From the NCBI GenBank assembly GCA_003332265.1, contig QPGA01000016.1, positions 1 through 59,201 on the forward strand: a stretch of 59,201 bases of DNA, written 5' to 3'. Under the pieces are notes generated by a model, which did no database searches, was not told the DNA's origin, and worked only from the letters and a program-made list of their open reading frames with translations. This document shows positions 8,145 through 17,601 of the stretch, in pieces (position 1 is the stretch's first letter; every line of letters starts with the position of its first letter). The translations under genes were made by a program, and so were the position numbers. Origin of the DNA: Candidatus Accumulibacter meliphilus (lineage in GTDB: Bacteria; Pseudomonadota; Gammaproteobacteria; Burkholderiales; Rhodocyclaceae).

Positions 8145-9781
8145 GGCGCACGCAATGCCGACAATTTGAGTTTCTTGCGCTCGTCCTTGAGCTCGACCTT
8201 GACCACTTTCGGCAGCCATTGTTCGATCGCGTCGGCGACCGCCATTCGCTCCTCATGGGTCCAGGCGACGGCATCCCGCGCGAGTGTCCTCGCCGCGTTG
8301 TGGCACACGGCGTTGGCGTTTTCCTTGTTGCCGCGCAGTTGCTCGGCACGCGCGGCGAAATCGGCAATGAATTCTTCGACACGGCGGCGATTCGGGCTCA
8401 TCTCGGCCAAAGCGCGAGCGTGGGCTTGCCGAGCTTCTACCTCGGCGCGGGCCGCCGCTTCCTCGGTTCGCTTGCGGCTGGCGAGCACGGCTGCGGCGGC
8501 AGCCCGCCGTTCGGCCTTCTCCTCAAGTAGCAGCAGGCGTTCCCGGTGTGCTTCGCGCAGCGGCCGGCTGTGCGCCGCGAGCCTCTGGCGGACGGCATCG
8601 GAAAGGTGGCGATGGGGGGCGTCGCAGGCGTCGACCCACAGCCAGCCAAAAGGCAGCAAGCCGTGGTCACCGGCCCTTGTGAGGCTGGCGTAGCGTTTTT
8701 CGGTACTATTCGCGCGAAAGTCGAACTGTTGCTTGCCGTCGACGCGTGCACCGAGAATCTTGATGCTGCGCACGCCGCCAAGGGTGACTGACTCAGCGCC
8801 CGAGTGACGGCCGACACGGAGCAGGAAGCCCTGCCGTGCCTTGATCAGGTCGCCGAGCTCTTCGCCGAGCAGGTGACTGATCATTTGTCGCCACTGGTGG
8901 TCGAGTCGCTGGCTGAGCACAGGATGATCCAGTTCTTCCTCCAGCTGCGGCCGGTAGAAGCCGTTGCAGGCATCGCACAGGGCATCCCACAGAATCGTCG
9001 CCCCAGGAGCAAAACGCATCTCGCCGAGGAAAGCGGCGGGCAGCGCCTCGGGGATCGTTTCGAGAAACACTTTCAGTTCAGGCGAAGGGCGTTCATCGGC
9101 ACGGGGCGGGCGCTTCTTTTTGCTGATCGCGTAGAGAACACGTGTTGGCGGTGGCGTGCTCTCGTCCGCGGGGTGGGCATCAGCGAGGGCCAGCTTGCGA
9201 AAAGGATCGTTTTCGAACTTGCCGGCAGCGTACTTCAGCAGACGCTGTTCGAGGTTCTGCGATGCGCGTCGCTTGTCTGCCGTTTCTGCGGAGTTGAGCG
9301 GCAAGTCGGCGTTCAAGTGGTTGAGCCAGGCGGTGCGGATACTGCCCTTGAGCGAACTGCCAGGCAGGTAGGGCGTACCGTCCACAGGCCTGAAGGCGGT
9401 ACGGGCCAGCTGAAAGCTGTTGTACGTCGCTTCGCCGCTTGGGTCGCGTTGTGTCGGCCGACCTGCCTTTTCTGCGTATTCACGGGCGAGCGCCTCGGCC
9501 ACGACCACTTGCTGGCGTGACAGGTCGGCAAAGCGTGCCGCCGAGTCGCGGAAAAAGCGCTGGATGGCGCCGACCGGCTCGCGCTGCTCGGCCAGCGCGG
9601 CAAGCCGTTTGTGCTCGGCGTCGCTCAGCGCGAGCGACAGGTCGGCGGGTTCGAGGACATGCAGCAGACCCGCGTGGATGACGAAGCCACTCGGCTCATA
9701 GACCTCGCCGCAACCGATATGGAGCGGCGATAGCGTCGAGATAGCCAGCGTGCGGCGATCGTTGCGTACCTGGGTAGTCAC
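8141..9781 (-). CDS. csm5: Csm5, with coiled-coil C-terminal extension
   Basis: Csm5 is the RAMP subunit that caps the 3' end of the crRNA in the type III-A complex and helps recruit trimming nucleases. The RAMP core shows ISTLSPLHIGCGEVYEPSGF, the G-rich loop YLPGSSLKGSIRTAWLN and LRVGRHSGAESVTLGG. The start is the GTG at 9781, which overlaps the csm4 stop (GTGA); the ORF continues upstream only in a different frame from csm4 and without homology. At 546 residues it is longer than typical Csm5. The last ~150 residues are rich in Arg, Glu and Ala (HRERLLLLEEKAERRAAAAA), predict a coiled coil and end with a basic segment ELKDERKKLKL. Confidence 0.88.
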   Translation of the reverse strand: MTTQVRNDRRTLAISTLSPLHIGCGEVYEPSGFVIHAGLLHVLEPADLSLALSDAEHKRLAALAEQREPVGAIQRFFRDSAARFADLSRQQVVVAEALAREYAEKAGRPTQRDPSGEATYNSFQLARTAFRPVDGTPYLPGSSLKGSIRTAWLNHLNADLPLNSAETADKRRASQNLEQRLLKYAAGKFENDPFRKLALADAHPADESTPPPTRVLYAISKKKRPPRADERPSPELKVFLETIPEALPAAFLGEMRFAPGATILWDALCDACNGFYRPQLEEELDHPVLSQRLDHQWRQMISHLLGEELGDLIKARQGFLLRVGRHSGAESVTLGGVRSIKILGARVDGKQQFDFRANSTEKRYASLTRAGDHGLLPFGWLWVDACDAPHRHLSDAVRQRLAAHSRPLREAHRERLLLLEEKAERRAAAAAVLASRKRTEEAAARAEVEARQAHARALAEMSPNRRRVEEFIADFAARAEQLRGNKENANAVCHNAARTLARDAVAWTHEERMAVADAIEQWLPKVVKVELKDERKKLKLSALRAP

Positions 9782-10737
9782 GGGGCAGGCTCCAGAGCAA
9801 GGGGGACAATGGGGGCATAAGCCTGATGTACGGTGGCGGCTTCGGCCTTCGACAGTAGCCCCGCGCCACCGATGCCCTGGCCGATAAACGAACGTGCAGC
9901 AGCAAGACCGCCAGCGGGTACCAGAACGGCGCCGGTTGCGGCCAGAAGTACCGGTGTCTTGAACGGATGGGCGCTGAGCGCCAGCGCGTTGCCATGGCGA
10001 CCGAAGCGCGTGAGTACGCGCCAGTAGCTCTCGCTGCCGACAAAGCCCTGACCTTGCGGCGCACACGGTGCCAGCGTCCACCAGGCATTCGCAGCGGCGG
10101 GGGCGGTGAAGGCCGCCGCTTCAATGTTTTGCAAGCTGAACTTGCCGAGGCCGACACTGGCATCGCGGCCAAAGCCGCCGCTGCCGAGCGCGGTCAGCAG
10201 CGAGCCCGCCTCGTCGGCGCTGACGCGCTCGCTGTCGAGGACCAGGTAGACGTCGATGCGCTGCTCCTTGGCGTGGAAGGTCTGGGCCACAGAGTAGGGT
10301 GCGAAAGCTCCTTCACCGGTGGTGCCGCTCAGACGGTTGAGCGTGTTGTGTGCCTGCACGCTTTGCTGTGGCGGCTTGCCGGCGTAGGCTTGCTGGTCAT
10401 TGACGGCGCCTGCCAGTTGCTCGGCGAGAGCTTTGCCGGTTCGGTCGACGGGTAGCCAGTGCCGCTTCCTTGCCGCCTTGCGCTGGGCTGGATCGGCAAC
10501 GGGCGCTGAAAAATGCTGCGGCAAGGTTGGTCGCGGCAGGTAGCCCGCCGGGAAGCCGTCGGAGACTACCAGCCAGGGACGGCCGCTGGTATAGCCGTCC
10601 AGGCGGCGGCCAAGTTCGGCCTCGCCGGCGGCTTCGCGCAGCGCCCAGCAGAGCTGACCGAACAGCGTGTCACCGGCCAGGGGCGTGCCGAGCGCCGTGT
10701 GCAGCGCCAGGGTGGCGCGATGAAGGGTGTGCGGCAT
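9778..10737 (-). CDS. csm4: Csm4 (Cas5-like subunit)
   Basis: Csm4 binds the 5' handle of the crRNA and contacts Cas10. The 319-residue protein begins with the RAMP strand HTLHRATLALHTALGTPLAGD followed by the typical TLFGQLCWALREAAGE helix. It carries LNRLSGTTGEGAFAPYSVAQTFH and the Gly-rich loop ALGSGGFGRDASVGLGKFSL. The start at 10737 is 3 bp after the csm3 stop and its end overlaps csm5 by 4 bases. Length and order (csm2-csm3-csm4-csm5) are those of a standard III-A operon. Confidence 0.93.
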   Translation of the reverse strand: MPHTLHRATLALHTALGTPLAGDTLFGQLCWALREAAGEAELGRRLDGYTSGRPWLVVSDGFPAGYLPRPTLPQHFSAPVADPAQRKAARKRHWLPVDRTGKALAEQLAGAVNDQQAYAGKPPQQSVQAHNTLNRLSGTTGEGAFAPYSVAQTFHAKEQRIDVYLVLDSERVSADEAGSLLTALGSGGFGRDASVGLGKFSLQNIEAAAFTAPAAANAWWTLAPCAPQGQGFVGSESYWRVLTRFGRHGNALALSAHPFKTPVLLAATGAVLVPAGGLAAARSFIGQGIGGAGLLSKAEAATVHQAYAPIVPLALEPAP

Positions 10738-10740
10738 GAC

Positions 10741-11451
10741 TCAGGCAGCCGTGGCGAAGGGTTGCAGGGTATCGAAGTCGGCCTGGATCGACTGCCCGTC
10801 GAGCGCCAGCCCGCTGAGAGCAAGCTTGCCGTAGCCGCGCGAGCCGGAGCCACCCAGGCTGTCCAGTTCGAGCAGTTTCAGTCCACGCAGCAGCAGTGGC
10901 AGCAGGTCCTCGTTGTCGATCACTTTCAGCGACAAGCGGAAGTCGAACTCGGCGCCAGCGATTACGCGCTCGGTGAAGCGTGGGTTTTCGGCAACACCGG
11001 CGATGCGGTTGATCGAGTTCTCGCTCTTGGCTTCGGTGCTCAGGAGGTTGCGGGCACGGATTCCTTCCACCCAGTCACCGTTCAGCGCGCAGTCCCAGAA
11101 CGCACTGCGTGTCGGGCCGATCTGCTTGACCAGATCGTCGACCTCGCCGCCCGGCGCGCCACCGAACAAGCGCAGCAGATCGCGCGCCTCGGGTCTGTCG
11201 TGTTTGGCGAGGTGTTGAAACGAGAACGGATATCCGTTCGCTGGCGTCACCAGTCCGAGCTGCCATTCGAGCAGCGAGCGGATCTTGCCTTTCAGGGACG
11301 AGCCGGGGATGTAGGGCTGACCGTTAAGCGGGCTCTTGACGACCGGATTGTCGGTGCCGCCGATGCGCATTTCGGTGTCGCCAGCGCCAATATGCAGACC
11401 GGTCTTGAGGATCAGAGTGGCGGTGATTTGCTTGATTCGGGTGAGTTGCAT
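10741..11451 (-). CDS. csm3: Csm3 backbone RAMP ribonuclease
   Basis: Csm3 (Cas7-type) polymerises along the crRNA and cuts target RNA every 6 nt. The 236-residue protein starts MQLTRIKQITATLIL and contains LHIGAGDTEMRIGGTDNPVV; D34 in GGTDNP matches the catalytic Asp of the family (D33 in characterised Csm3). The crRNA-binding loop PYIPGSSLKGKIRSLLEW and the C-terminal GLKLLELDSLGGSGSRGYGK are intact. The ATG at 11451 is chosen because the in-frame region upstream runs into csm2 sequence without homology. Csm2 ends 20 bp upstream. Confidence 0.95.
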   Translation of the reverse strand: MQLTRIKQITATLILKTGLHIGAGDTEMRIGGTDNPVVKSPLNGQPYIPGSSLKGKIRSLLEWQLGLVTPANGYPFSFQHLAKHDRPEARDLLRLFGGAPGGEVDDLVKQIGPTRSAFWDCALNGDWVEGIRARNLLSTEAKSENSINRIAGVAENPRFTERVIAGAEFDFRLSLKVIDNEDLLPLLLRGLKLLELDSLGGSGSRGYGKLALSGLALDGQSIQADFDTLQPFATAA

Positions 11452-11471
11452 GGTTTGTGCTCCGTGGCAGG

Positions 11472-11843
11472 TCAGGGACGAAGTGCCTTGAGAAATCCGA
11501 GGACGGCTTCGAAGTGCAGGCGAAAGTGGTCGAGGGCCCTGGCGCTGGTCGTGGCCTTGAGACATCCGCGAAACCACGTCTCGAATTCGCCATCGACCAG
11601 ACCGCGCCCCTTGGCGTAGGCAACCTTGGCGTTGAGCATTCGAATGAAGGCGAGGTATTGCTCAAACTTGCCGTCGTCACCGGCGATACGTTCCTGCCAG
11701 CCGACCAGCTCGTCATAGAAGCGGCGAATCTGCGTCGATTTGTTCAGATGGCGAGCGGCCTGAGCGAGCCGGTTGGCGACCCGCTCGGCCTCTTCATTGA
11801 AGAGCTCGGCATCGGGTGGAAAGCTGGCCAGATTGATGGACAT
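11472..11843 (-). CDS. csm2: Csm2 small subunit
   Basis: This is a 123-residue, all-helical small subunit of the type III-A complex that lines the target-RNA groove. The segment STQIRRFYDELVGWQER and later FIRMLNAKVAYAKGRGLV are the conserved Csm2 features, and it ends HFRLHFEAVLGFLKALRP. The start at 11843 follows an AGGAG ribosome-binding site (reverse strand of 11850-11858). It lies between cas10 (80 bp gap) and csm3 (20 bp gap). Confidence 0.92.
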   Translation of the reverse strand: MSINLASFPPDAELFNEEAERVANRLAQAARHLNKSTQIRRFYDELVGWQERIAGDDGKFEQYLAFIRMLNAKVAYAKGRGLVDGEFETWFRGCLKATTSARALDHFRLHFEAVLGFLKALRP

Positions 11844-11923
11844 CGTTGCTTCTCCTTTTTGGTATCGTGTGTCATGTGCATTTCATTGTCAGCTGCGGCA
11901 AGCTTGCCGTAGCCGCTTGCCGA

Positions 11924-14596
11924 TTACTCACGCTGCCGGTAGAGCAGTACCGACAGCGGCAGGCGGTAGGCGCCCTTGTGCGTGCCCAGGGCGCCGCCGA
12001 TTTCGCGGATGGCGTCCCGCAGTAGCTGTTCGCGGCGCGTGCGCGCGGCCTCGTCGCCCTTGACCCGGTCGCGAAAGAAGCGCGTCAGGCGGTAATGAAG
12101 CTGCGAGCGCCAGATGGCGTCTTCCGGCCGCGTGCTTTCGGCGCGGTCGGCCAATTGCAGCAGTGCGTAGGCCAGGCCGCTGGAGAAGGTCGCACCGTGA
12201 CTGTCGGCTCGCGCCATCAGATCTTCAAGGGCGGCCCGACGCTCTACCATCAGTGTCTGCCAGTCCGCCCAGCCGACGCTGCGCTGCCAGAGACTCACCG
12301 CGTTCTTGCCGGGACGGGCCTTGGCAGCGCTCAGTGCCGTTGCGGTGGAACGGCCGAGCTGGCGGATCGGCGTCTTTGGCTGCGTCATGGCCAGCCCGGC
12401 CGAGAAGCTGATGTGCGGGTTGGCGACGTAGGCTGCGAACTTCTCGCGCAAGATGGTTGCGAGCGCGAGGGTCGACTCCCAGGGGCCGATCAGGAAGAAA
12501 TCGTCGCCACCGGCAAAGACGGTGTAGGTGTTGCGGTAGCGCGGGACGCCGTTCTCGTCATGGCCGTGCTCGCAGAACCACGGCAGCCAGAGGGCGAAGA
12601 AAGCGTTGATTTGCCGCGAAAGAGAGGCCATCTTGGCGAAGGTCGGCTTCTCGAGGCCGCGCTGGAAGAGGCTGCCCAGGTCATCGATGTCGCCCTTGAT
12701 GGTGACCAGGGCGATCTCTCCCTGCCAACGTTCCCCAGCAGTCAGGCGGCGATCCTCGCAGGCGATGTGATGCAGCGTCTTGATGGTGGCAGAACGCAGC
12801 GGGTCGCCGTCGGTTTCGTGCGCGAAATCCTCTTCACCCTGCCACTTGCCGTACTTGCCGGCGGTCTGGACATCGCTGGCGTCGAAGCGCGGCACGTAGC
12901 TGTTGACGAAGCGTCTGGCGTAGCCGCGCCAGAGCGTGCCGTCGGCTTCGGCGGCGTCGAAGTCCCAGACGCGCAACAGCGTCCCGTTGCGCGCGAGTTC
13001 GCCGTACTTGCCCGATTCCTCGCCGCTGCGGACGATCGCCAGGCGATAGCCGAAATAGTCGAGGCCGAGGACCGGCAACGTGCTGGCGTCGCGGGCGACG
13101 AGCAGCCGCGCGTCGCGAGTCAGTTGCTCGCCAATCCGAATCTGGTCGTCAGCAAGCTTCGACAAGGAATAGCCGCGCCTAGCCGATGCCTCGCGATCGG
13201 CCGGGTGACGGCCGTTAATGGCGCAGACGCCGAGCGTATTGTCGAAGCTGTCGAGAAAACCGTCGAAAGCTGTCGTCGCCTCGTCGGCGCAGAGATCGAA
13301 GCGCTGGTGTTTGGCGGTGTCGAGCGCTGCGAACAGACGTTTGGTCAGGTCGCCGAAGCGACCGCTCGCGAAGTCGTTGCACGAAGCTGGCGTGCTGGCG
13401 AGGCCGACGCCGATCTCGCCGTAGGTGTGCTTCAGGCACCAATCGTTGAGCTCCTGCCGACAGCGGCTGACGGCAGCATGCGCTGTGGCGGTGTTCGGCG
13501 CGACGATCAGGAACTTGCCGGCGGCATTGATGATCTGCGCCGTCGGGGGTAGTTCGAGTGCTTCGAGCAGCTTCAAGGCGGCGCATTCGGCGAGCAGGGA
13601 AACCTGGAAGGAACGGCCACGCAGCAACTTGTGGGCGTTCTTCTGCGTTGCGCCGCCTTCGGCAAAGATGAAGTCCTGGATGCCGAAGAAGTCACCCTGG
13701 ACGAGCAGGAACTTCGCGGCGGACCAGCCGTCGCGCAACGCACGCACGCTGCGCAGCTCTTCATCACTCTGCTCGTGGTGCCAGCGCCAGAGCGCCGTGG
13801 CCAGCGCGGCGGTGGCTTTGCTGTGATCGTAGAGCGAGACTTCCGGCTTGGTACCGAAAGCGGTTGCCGCGGGGATGGCGTGCGTGATCGTCAGCCACAG
13901 GCTGTCGAAGTGGTCCAACCACAAGGGCAGGGTGCTGACGTGAGCTTTTGGGATGTGGTGAATTCCGGCGAGTAGCGCTTCCCACAGCGTCAGGTACTCG
14001 GCGCGCGCAGCGGCGTTGTCGCGCGGGGTGCACGCGTCGGCGCGTTGCGGAAAGATGCTCTCCGGCGCCAGCGGCCGCAGCGCGTAGCGCCATTCGAGCT
14101 CGCCTTCAATGATCGGGCCGCGGCCGATCTGCTCGAAGAGTGTCAGCAGACGCGCGCGGTAGTGGTTCTCGCGTTCTTTCTTGTTGTTGTACTCGCTATC
14201 AAACTTGTCGCGTTCGAAGCCCGAGGCCACGCGATCGGCGGTGGCGACGATCCACTGCAGGAAGGTGTCCGGCCGATGGTGCGCGCTGGCGGCGTTGACC
14301 GCCGAGTCGGTGGCGTTGTCGTCGGTTGACGTCGAGAATGGCGGCGCGTCGCGGCGAAGATCGGGGAAATGTCCCGTCGCTTCGAGTTCGTCCCAGGCGA
14401 GGCCGGTGTAGGCGGCGTGGATATGGCTGTGATAGCCACGCCGCGGGTCGCTGCCCTCCTGGTGCCAGGGGCAATAGAGCGTGCGATGCGCATCGAGGCG
14501 ACCGTGATGATCGATGCCGGCGCGCTCGGCGAGCTTGCCGACGTCGTGCAGGAAGGCGGCCAAGGCGACGCGTGCCGATTGTTCGAGAAACTTCAT
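11924..14596 (-). CDS. cas10: Cas10/Csm1 with intact HD and GGDD sites
   Basis: Cas10 is the signature subunit: its HD domain cuts ssDNA and its Palm domain converts ATP to cyclic oligoadenylate when target RNA is bound. The 890-residue protein begins FLEQSARVALAAFLHDVGKL, with H17-D18 as the HD pair. The second Palm domain carries GGDD at residues 696-699 in YTVFAGGDDFFLIGPWES. A CPWH site near residue 49 and the pre-Palm segment FLLVQGDFFGIQDFIF are also typical. Both activities should be present. The ATG at 14596 is 18 bp downstream of the csx1-like gene, so effector and synthase are co-transcribed. Confidence 0.96.
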   Translation of the reverse strand: MKFLEQSARVALAAFLHDVGKLAERAGIDHHGRLDAHRTLYCPWHQEGSDPRRGYHSHIHAAYTGLAWDELEATGHFPDLRRDAPPFSTSTDDNATDSAVNAASAHHRPDTFLQWIVATADRVASGFERDKFDSEYNNKKERENHYRARLLTLFEQIGRGPIIEGELEWRYALRPLAPESIFPQRADACTPRDNAAARAEYLTLWEALLAGIHHIPKAHVSTLPLWLDHFDSLWLTITHAIPAATAFGTKPEVSLYDHSKATAALATALWRWHHEQSDEELRSVRALRDGWSAAKFLLVQGDFFGIQDFIFAEGGATQKNAHKLLRGRSFQVSLLAECAALKLLEALELPPTAQIINAAGKFLIVAPNTATAHAAVSRCRQELNDWCLKHTYGEIGVGLASTPASCNDFASGRFGDLTKRLFAALDTAKHQRFDLCADEATTAFDGFLDSFDNTLGVCAINGRHPADREASARRGYSLSKLADDQIRIGEQLTRDARLLVARDASTLPVLGLDYFGYRLAIVRSGEESGKYGELARNGTLLRVWDFDAAEADGTLWRGYARRFVNSYVPRFDASDVQTAGKYGKWQGEEDFAHETDGDPLRSATIKTLHHIACEDRRLTAGERWQGEIALVTIKGDIDDLGSLFQRGLEKPTFAKMASLSRQINAFFALWLPWFCEHGHDENGVPRYRNTYTVFAGGDDFFLIGPWESTLALATILREKFAAYVANPHISFSAGLAMTQPKTPIRQLGRSTATALSAAKARPGKNAVSLWQRSVGWADWQTLMVERRAALEDLMARADSHGATFSSGLAYALLQLADRAESTRPEDAIWRSQLHYRLTRFFRDRVKGDEAARTRREQLLRDAIREIGGALGTHKGAYRLPLSVLLYRQRE

Positions 14597-14614
14597 GAGG
14601 GTCGGGGCTCCTGG

Positions 14615-15868
<1,254 letters not shown>

Positions 15869-17035
15869 CTATGCCAGATCCCATTCGACATTAGGGGAGT
15901 TTTCGATCTTGCCGTAACTGACCGCCGTCGGGCGCAAGCCCAGGCTGTAGCGACGCGGACGGCTGCCACCGTCGCTGATCAGGTAGGCCTCGGCGGCGGG
16001 GCCGAGCTCGCGCCTGAGGATCTTCTTGAGTTTCGACAGGTGCGCCGAGAAGTAACCACCGTCCATGCCTTTGCGCAGGGCGCGTTCGGTCTCGTCGAGG
16101 TCTTTCATCGGCCCGGCGATCCAGCGCAACTCAACCAGATAGCGATTTTTCCAGTCGCTGTCGGGGAGTTCCTTGGCCGGCGCCGGCAATGGCTCTTCAC
16201 CGTGCTGCGCGCGACGGGCGAAGACGCTGAGCAGGGCGAGTTCGGCCGGCGGCAAGGAAAAGACTTTGCCGCCGGCCTCGACGCGGCGTGTCGCCAGGTC
16301 AATCTGCAGTCGTGCCGGCGCGAGGGCGCGGCGGGCCGCTGCGACGGTTTCGTTGTAGCTGGCGAGGCCAGTGAGCAGCGCTTCGGGCAGGCCGTGGCGC
16401 AGACTGACGAAAGGCAGTTCGGCGAGGGTCACTTGTGCCTGTGCGCTGTCGACCAGGCGGCCACCGGGCATTTCAATGACCCGGCTCGATGGCGTCGGGT
16501 AGTAGAAGCCAATGCTGGACTCGAAAGGCTCGGAGACCAGGACATGTGACAACTGGTCCTGCGGGCGGCCGTAGAGGGACAGCGCATAGCCGACAAAAAA
16601 GCCCATGGTTTTGCGCCCGCCGGCGATCGACACGTGCAGCGCGCAGTCGGGGTCGGCGGTGAACTGGCGGATGAGGGCGGTGATGCCGTCGGCGGCGCGG
16701 CGGTTGTCTGCCGGCGAGCGGATGTCGTCGAGTGGCTTGCCGTCAGCGCCTTCCAGAACATGGATGGTGTCGGGAGTGAAGTGGATTGCCGGTAGCGCGT
16801 AGTCGTGGCAGAGGCGGTGGAACCAGCCCGGTTCGTCGGAGAGCAGTGCCAGGCGTGCTTTCTCGGCGCCGCTGCGCGTGGTGATCAAATGCACTTCGGT
16901 GGGGATGAACGCGGCTCCCAATGGCTCAACCGCAAGCGCGTACAGGGTCTCGGTGACAATTTGTGGCGAGAGGCCGGTGACGGCGACGAGAATGCGGCGT
17001 GGGTATGCATGGGGGCTTTCGGTGGTCGTGAGCAT
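15869..17035 (-). CDS. CARF-wHTH protein, TIGR02584 (NE0113/'Csm6 ring nuclease') family
   Basis: Residues ~12-230 match the TIGR02584 CARF type: RRILVAVTGLSPQIVTETLY, VHLITTRSGAEKARLAL, CALHVSIAGGRKTMGFFVGY and LSHVLVSEPFESS. No HEPN RxxxxH motif is present. Instead residues ~255-375 resemble an OmpR-like winged helix: LQIDLATRRVEAGGKVFSLP, PPAELALLSVFARR, then FSAHLSKLKKILRRELG and a hairpin LISDGGSRPRRYSLGL. It is thus a cOA-sensing protein that may cleave cOA (the family name says ring nuclease) and may bind DNA. It is the first gene of the locus, as expected for an autoregulator. Both activities are inference. Confidence 0.85.
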   Translation of the reverse strand: MLTTTESPHAYPRRILVAVTGLSPQIVTETLYALAVEPLGAAFIPTEVHLITTRSGAEKARLALLSDEPGWFHRLCHDYALPAIHFTPDTIHVLEGADGKPLDDIRSPADNRRAADGITALIRQFTADPDCALHVSIAGGRKTMGFFVGYALSLYGRPQDQLSHVLVSEPFESSIGFYYPTPSSRVIEMPGGRLVDSAQAQVTLAELPFVSLRHGLPEALLTGLASYNETVAAARRALAPARLQIDLATRRVEAGGKVFSLPPAELALLSVFARRAQHGEEPLPAPAKELPDSDWKNRYLVELRWIAGPMKDLDETERALRKGMDGGYFSAHLSKLKKILRRELGPAAEAYLISDGGSRPRRYSLGLRPTAVSYGKIENSPNVEWDLA

Positions 17036-17256
17036 GGCTTCGGCTGGGCGGTGGTTGGATTGGCGACCATTGTGCGTGCTTCTGTCTGCTCGGCGGCGGA
17101 TGGCAAGCTTGCGATGCGGCGAGGATCGCCTCTGACGGGCGGCACTGCAGGGCTACCGGCCCTCCATTGATCGGCGCTCGATCCATCGGCCTTCCATTCC
17201 TGTCTGCGTTGCCGAAAGTCTCGTCAATAATGCAGCAGCGCTACAGCCGCCGACGC

Positions 17257-17383
17257 GTCATTGCGCGGAGGTGTCGCCAACGTGGCCCTGCGGAGGTTTG
17301 GCTCTGCGGCTTGTCGAGGCGACGGAAAGGCAGTGAGAGGATGGCACTGGATTGCCGCGTCGGCTGCGCCTCCTCGCAATGAC
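17257..17383. mobile_element. MITE-like element, copy B
   Basis: Same ends and length (127 bp) as copy A at 1792-1918: starts GTCATTGCGCGGAGG, ends CCTCCTCGCAATGAC, core GGAGGTTTGGCTCTG and GAGAGGATGGCACTGGATTG. It lies in the 566-bp gap 17036-17601 upstream of the CRISPR operon. The same gap also holds a motif TTGCCGAAAGTCTCGTCAA (17212) shared with 718. No gene is supported there. Confidence 0.75.
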
Positions 17384-17601
17384 GGTGGGTGTGGGAGGGG
17401 GGCCGGGACGGGAATAGGGAGCTCGATAGCGTGAGCCAGGCAAGCATCGGCCGTGCTGCAAGTTGACCATGCAGACGGGTGCTTACGGGGCGGCTCCCTC
17501 AGTCAATGGTCGTGCATTCATCGCCACTCCTGAGCCCGCCCACCGCGGCGCGCCTGCGAAACACGGCAAGCATGGAAGGGCAAGGCCTGCGCTCGACGCT
17601 T

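Noticed and set aside
7131-8693. 520-codon plus-strand ORF opposite cas6 and csm5
   Set aside because: It is antisense to well-recognised RAMP genes, has no domain and crosses a gene boundary; a GC-rich shadow.
12095-13552. 485-codon plus-strand ORF within cas10
   Set aside because: Antisense shadow of a conserved 890-residue protein; no recognisable motif.
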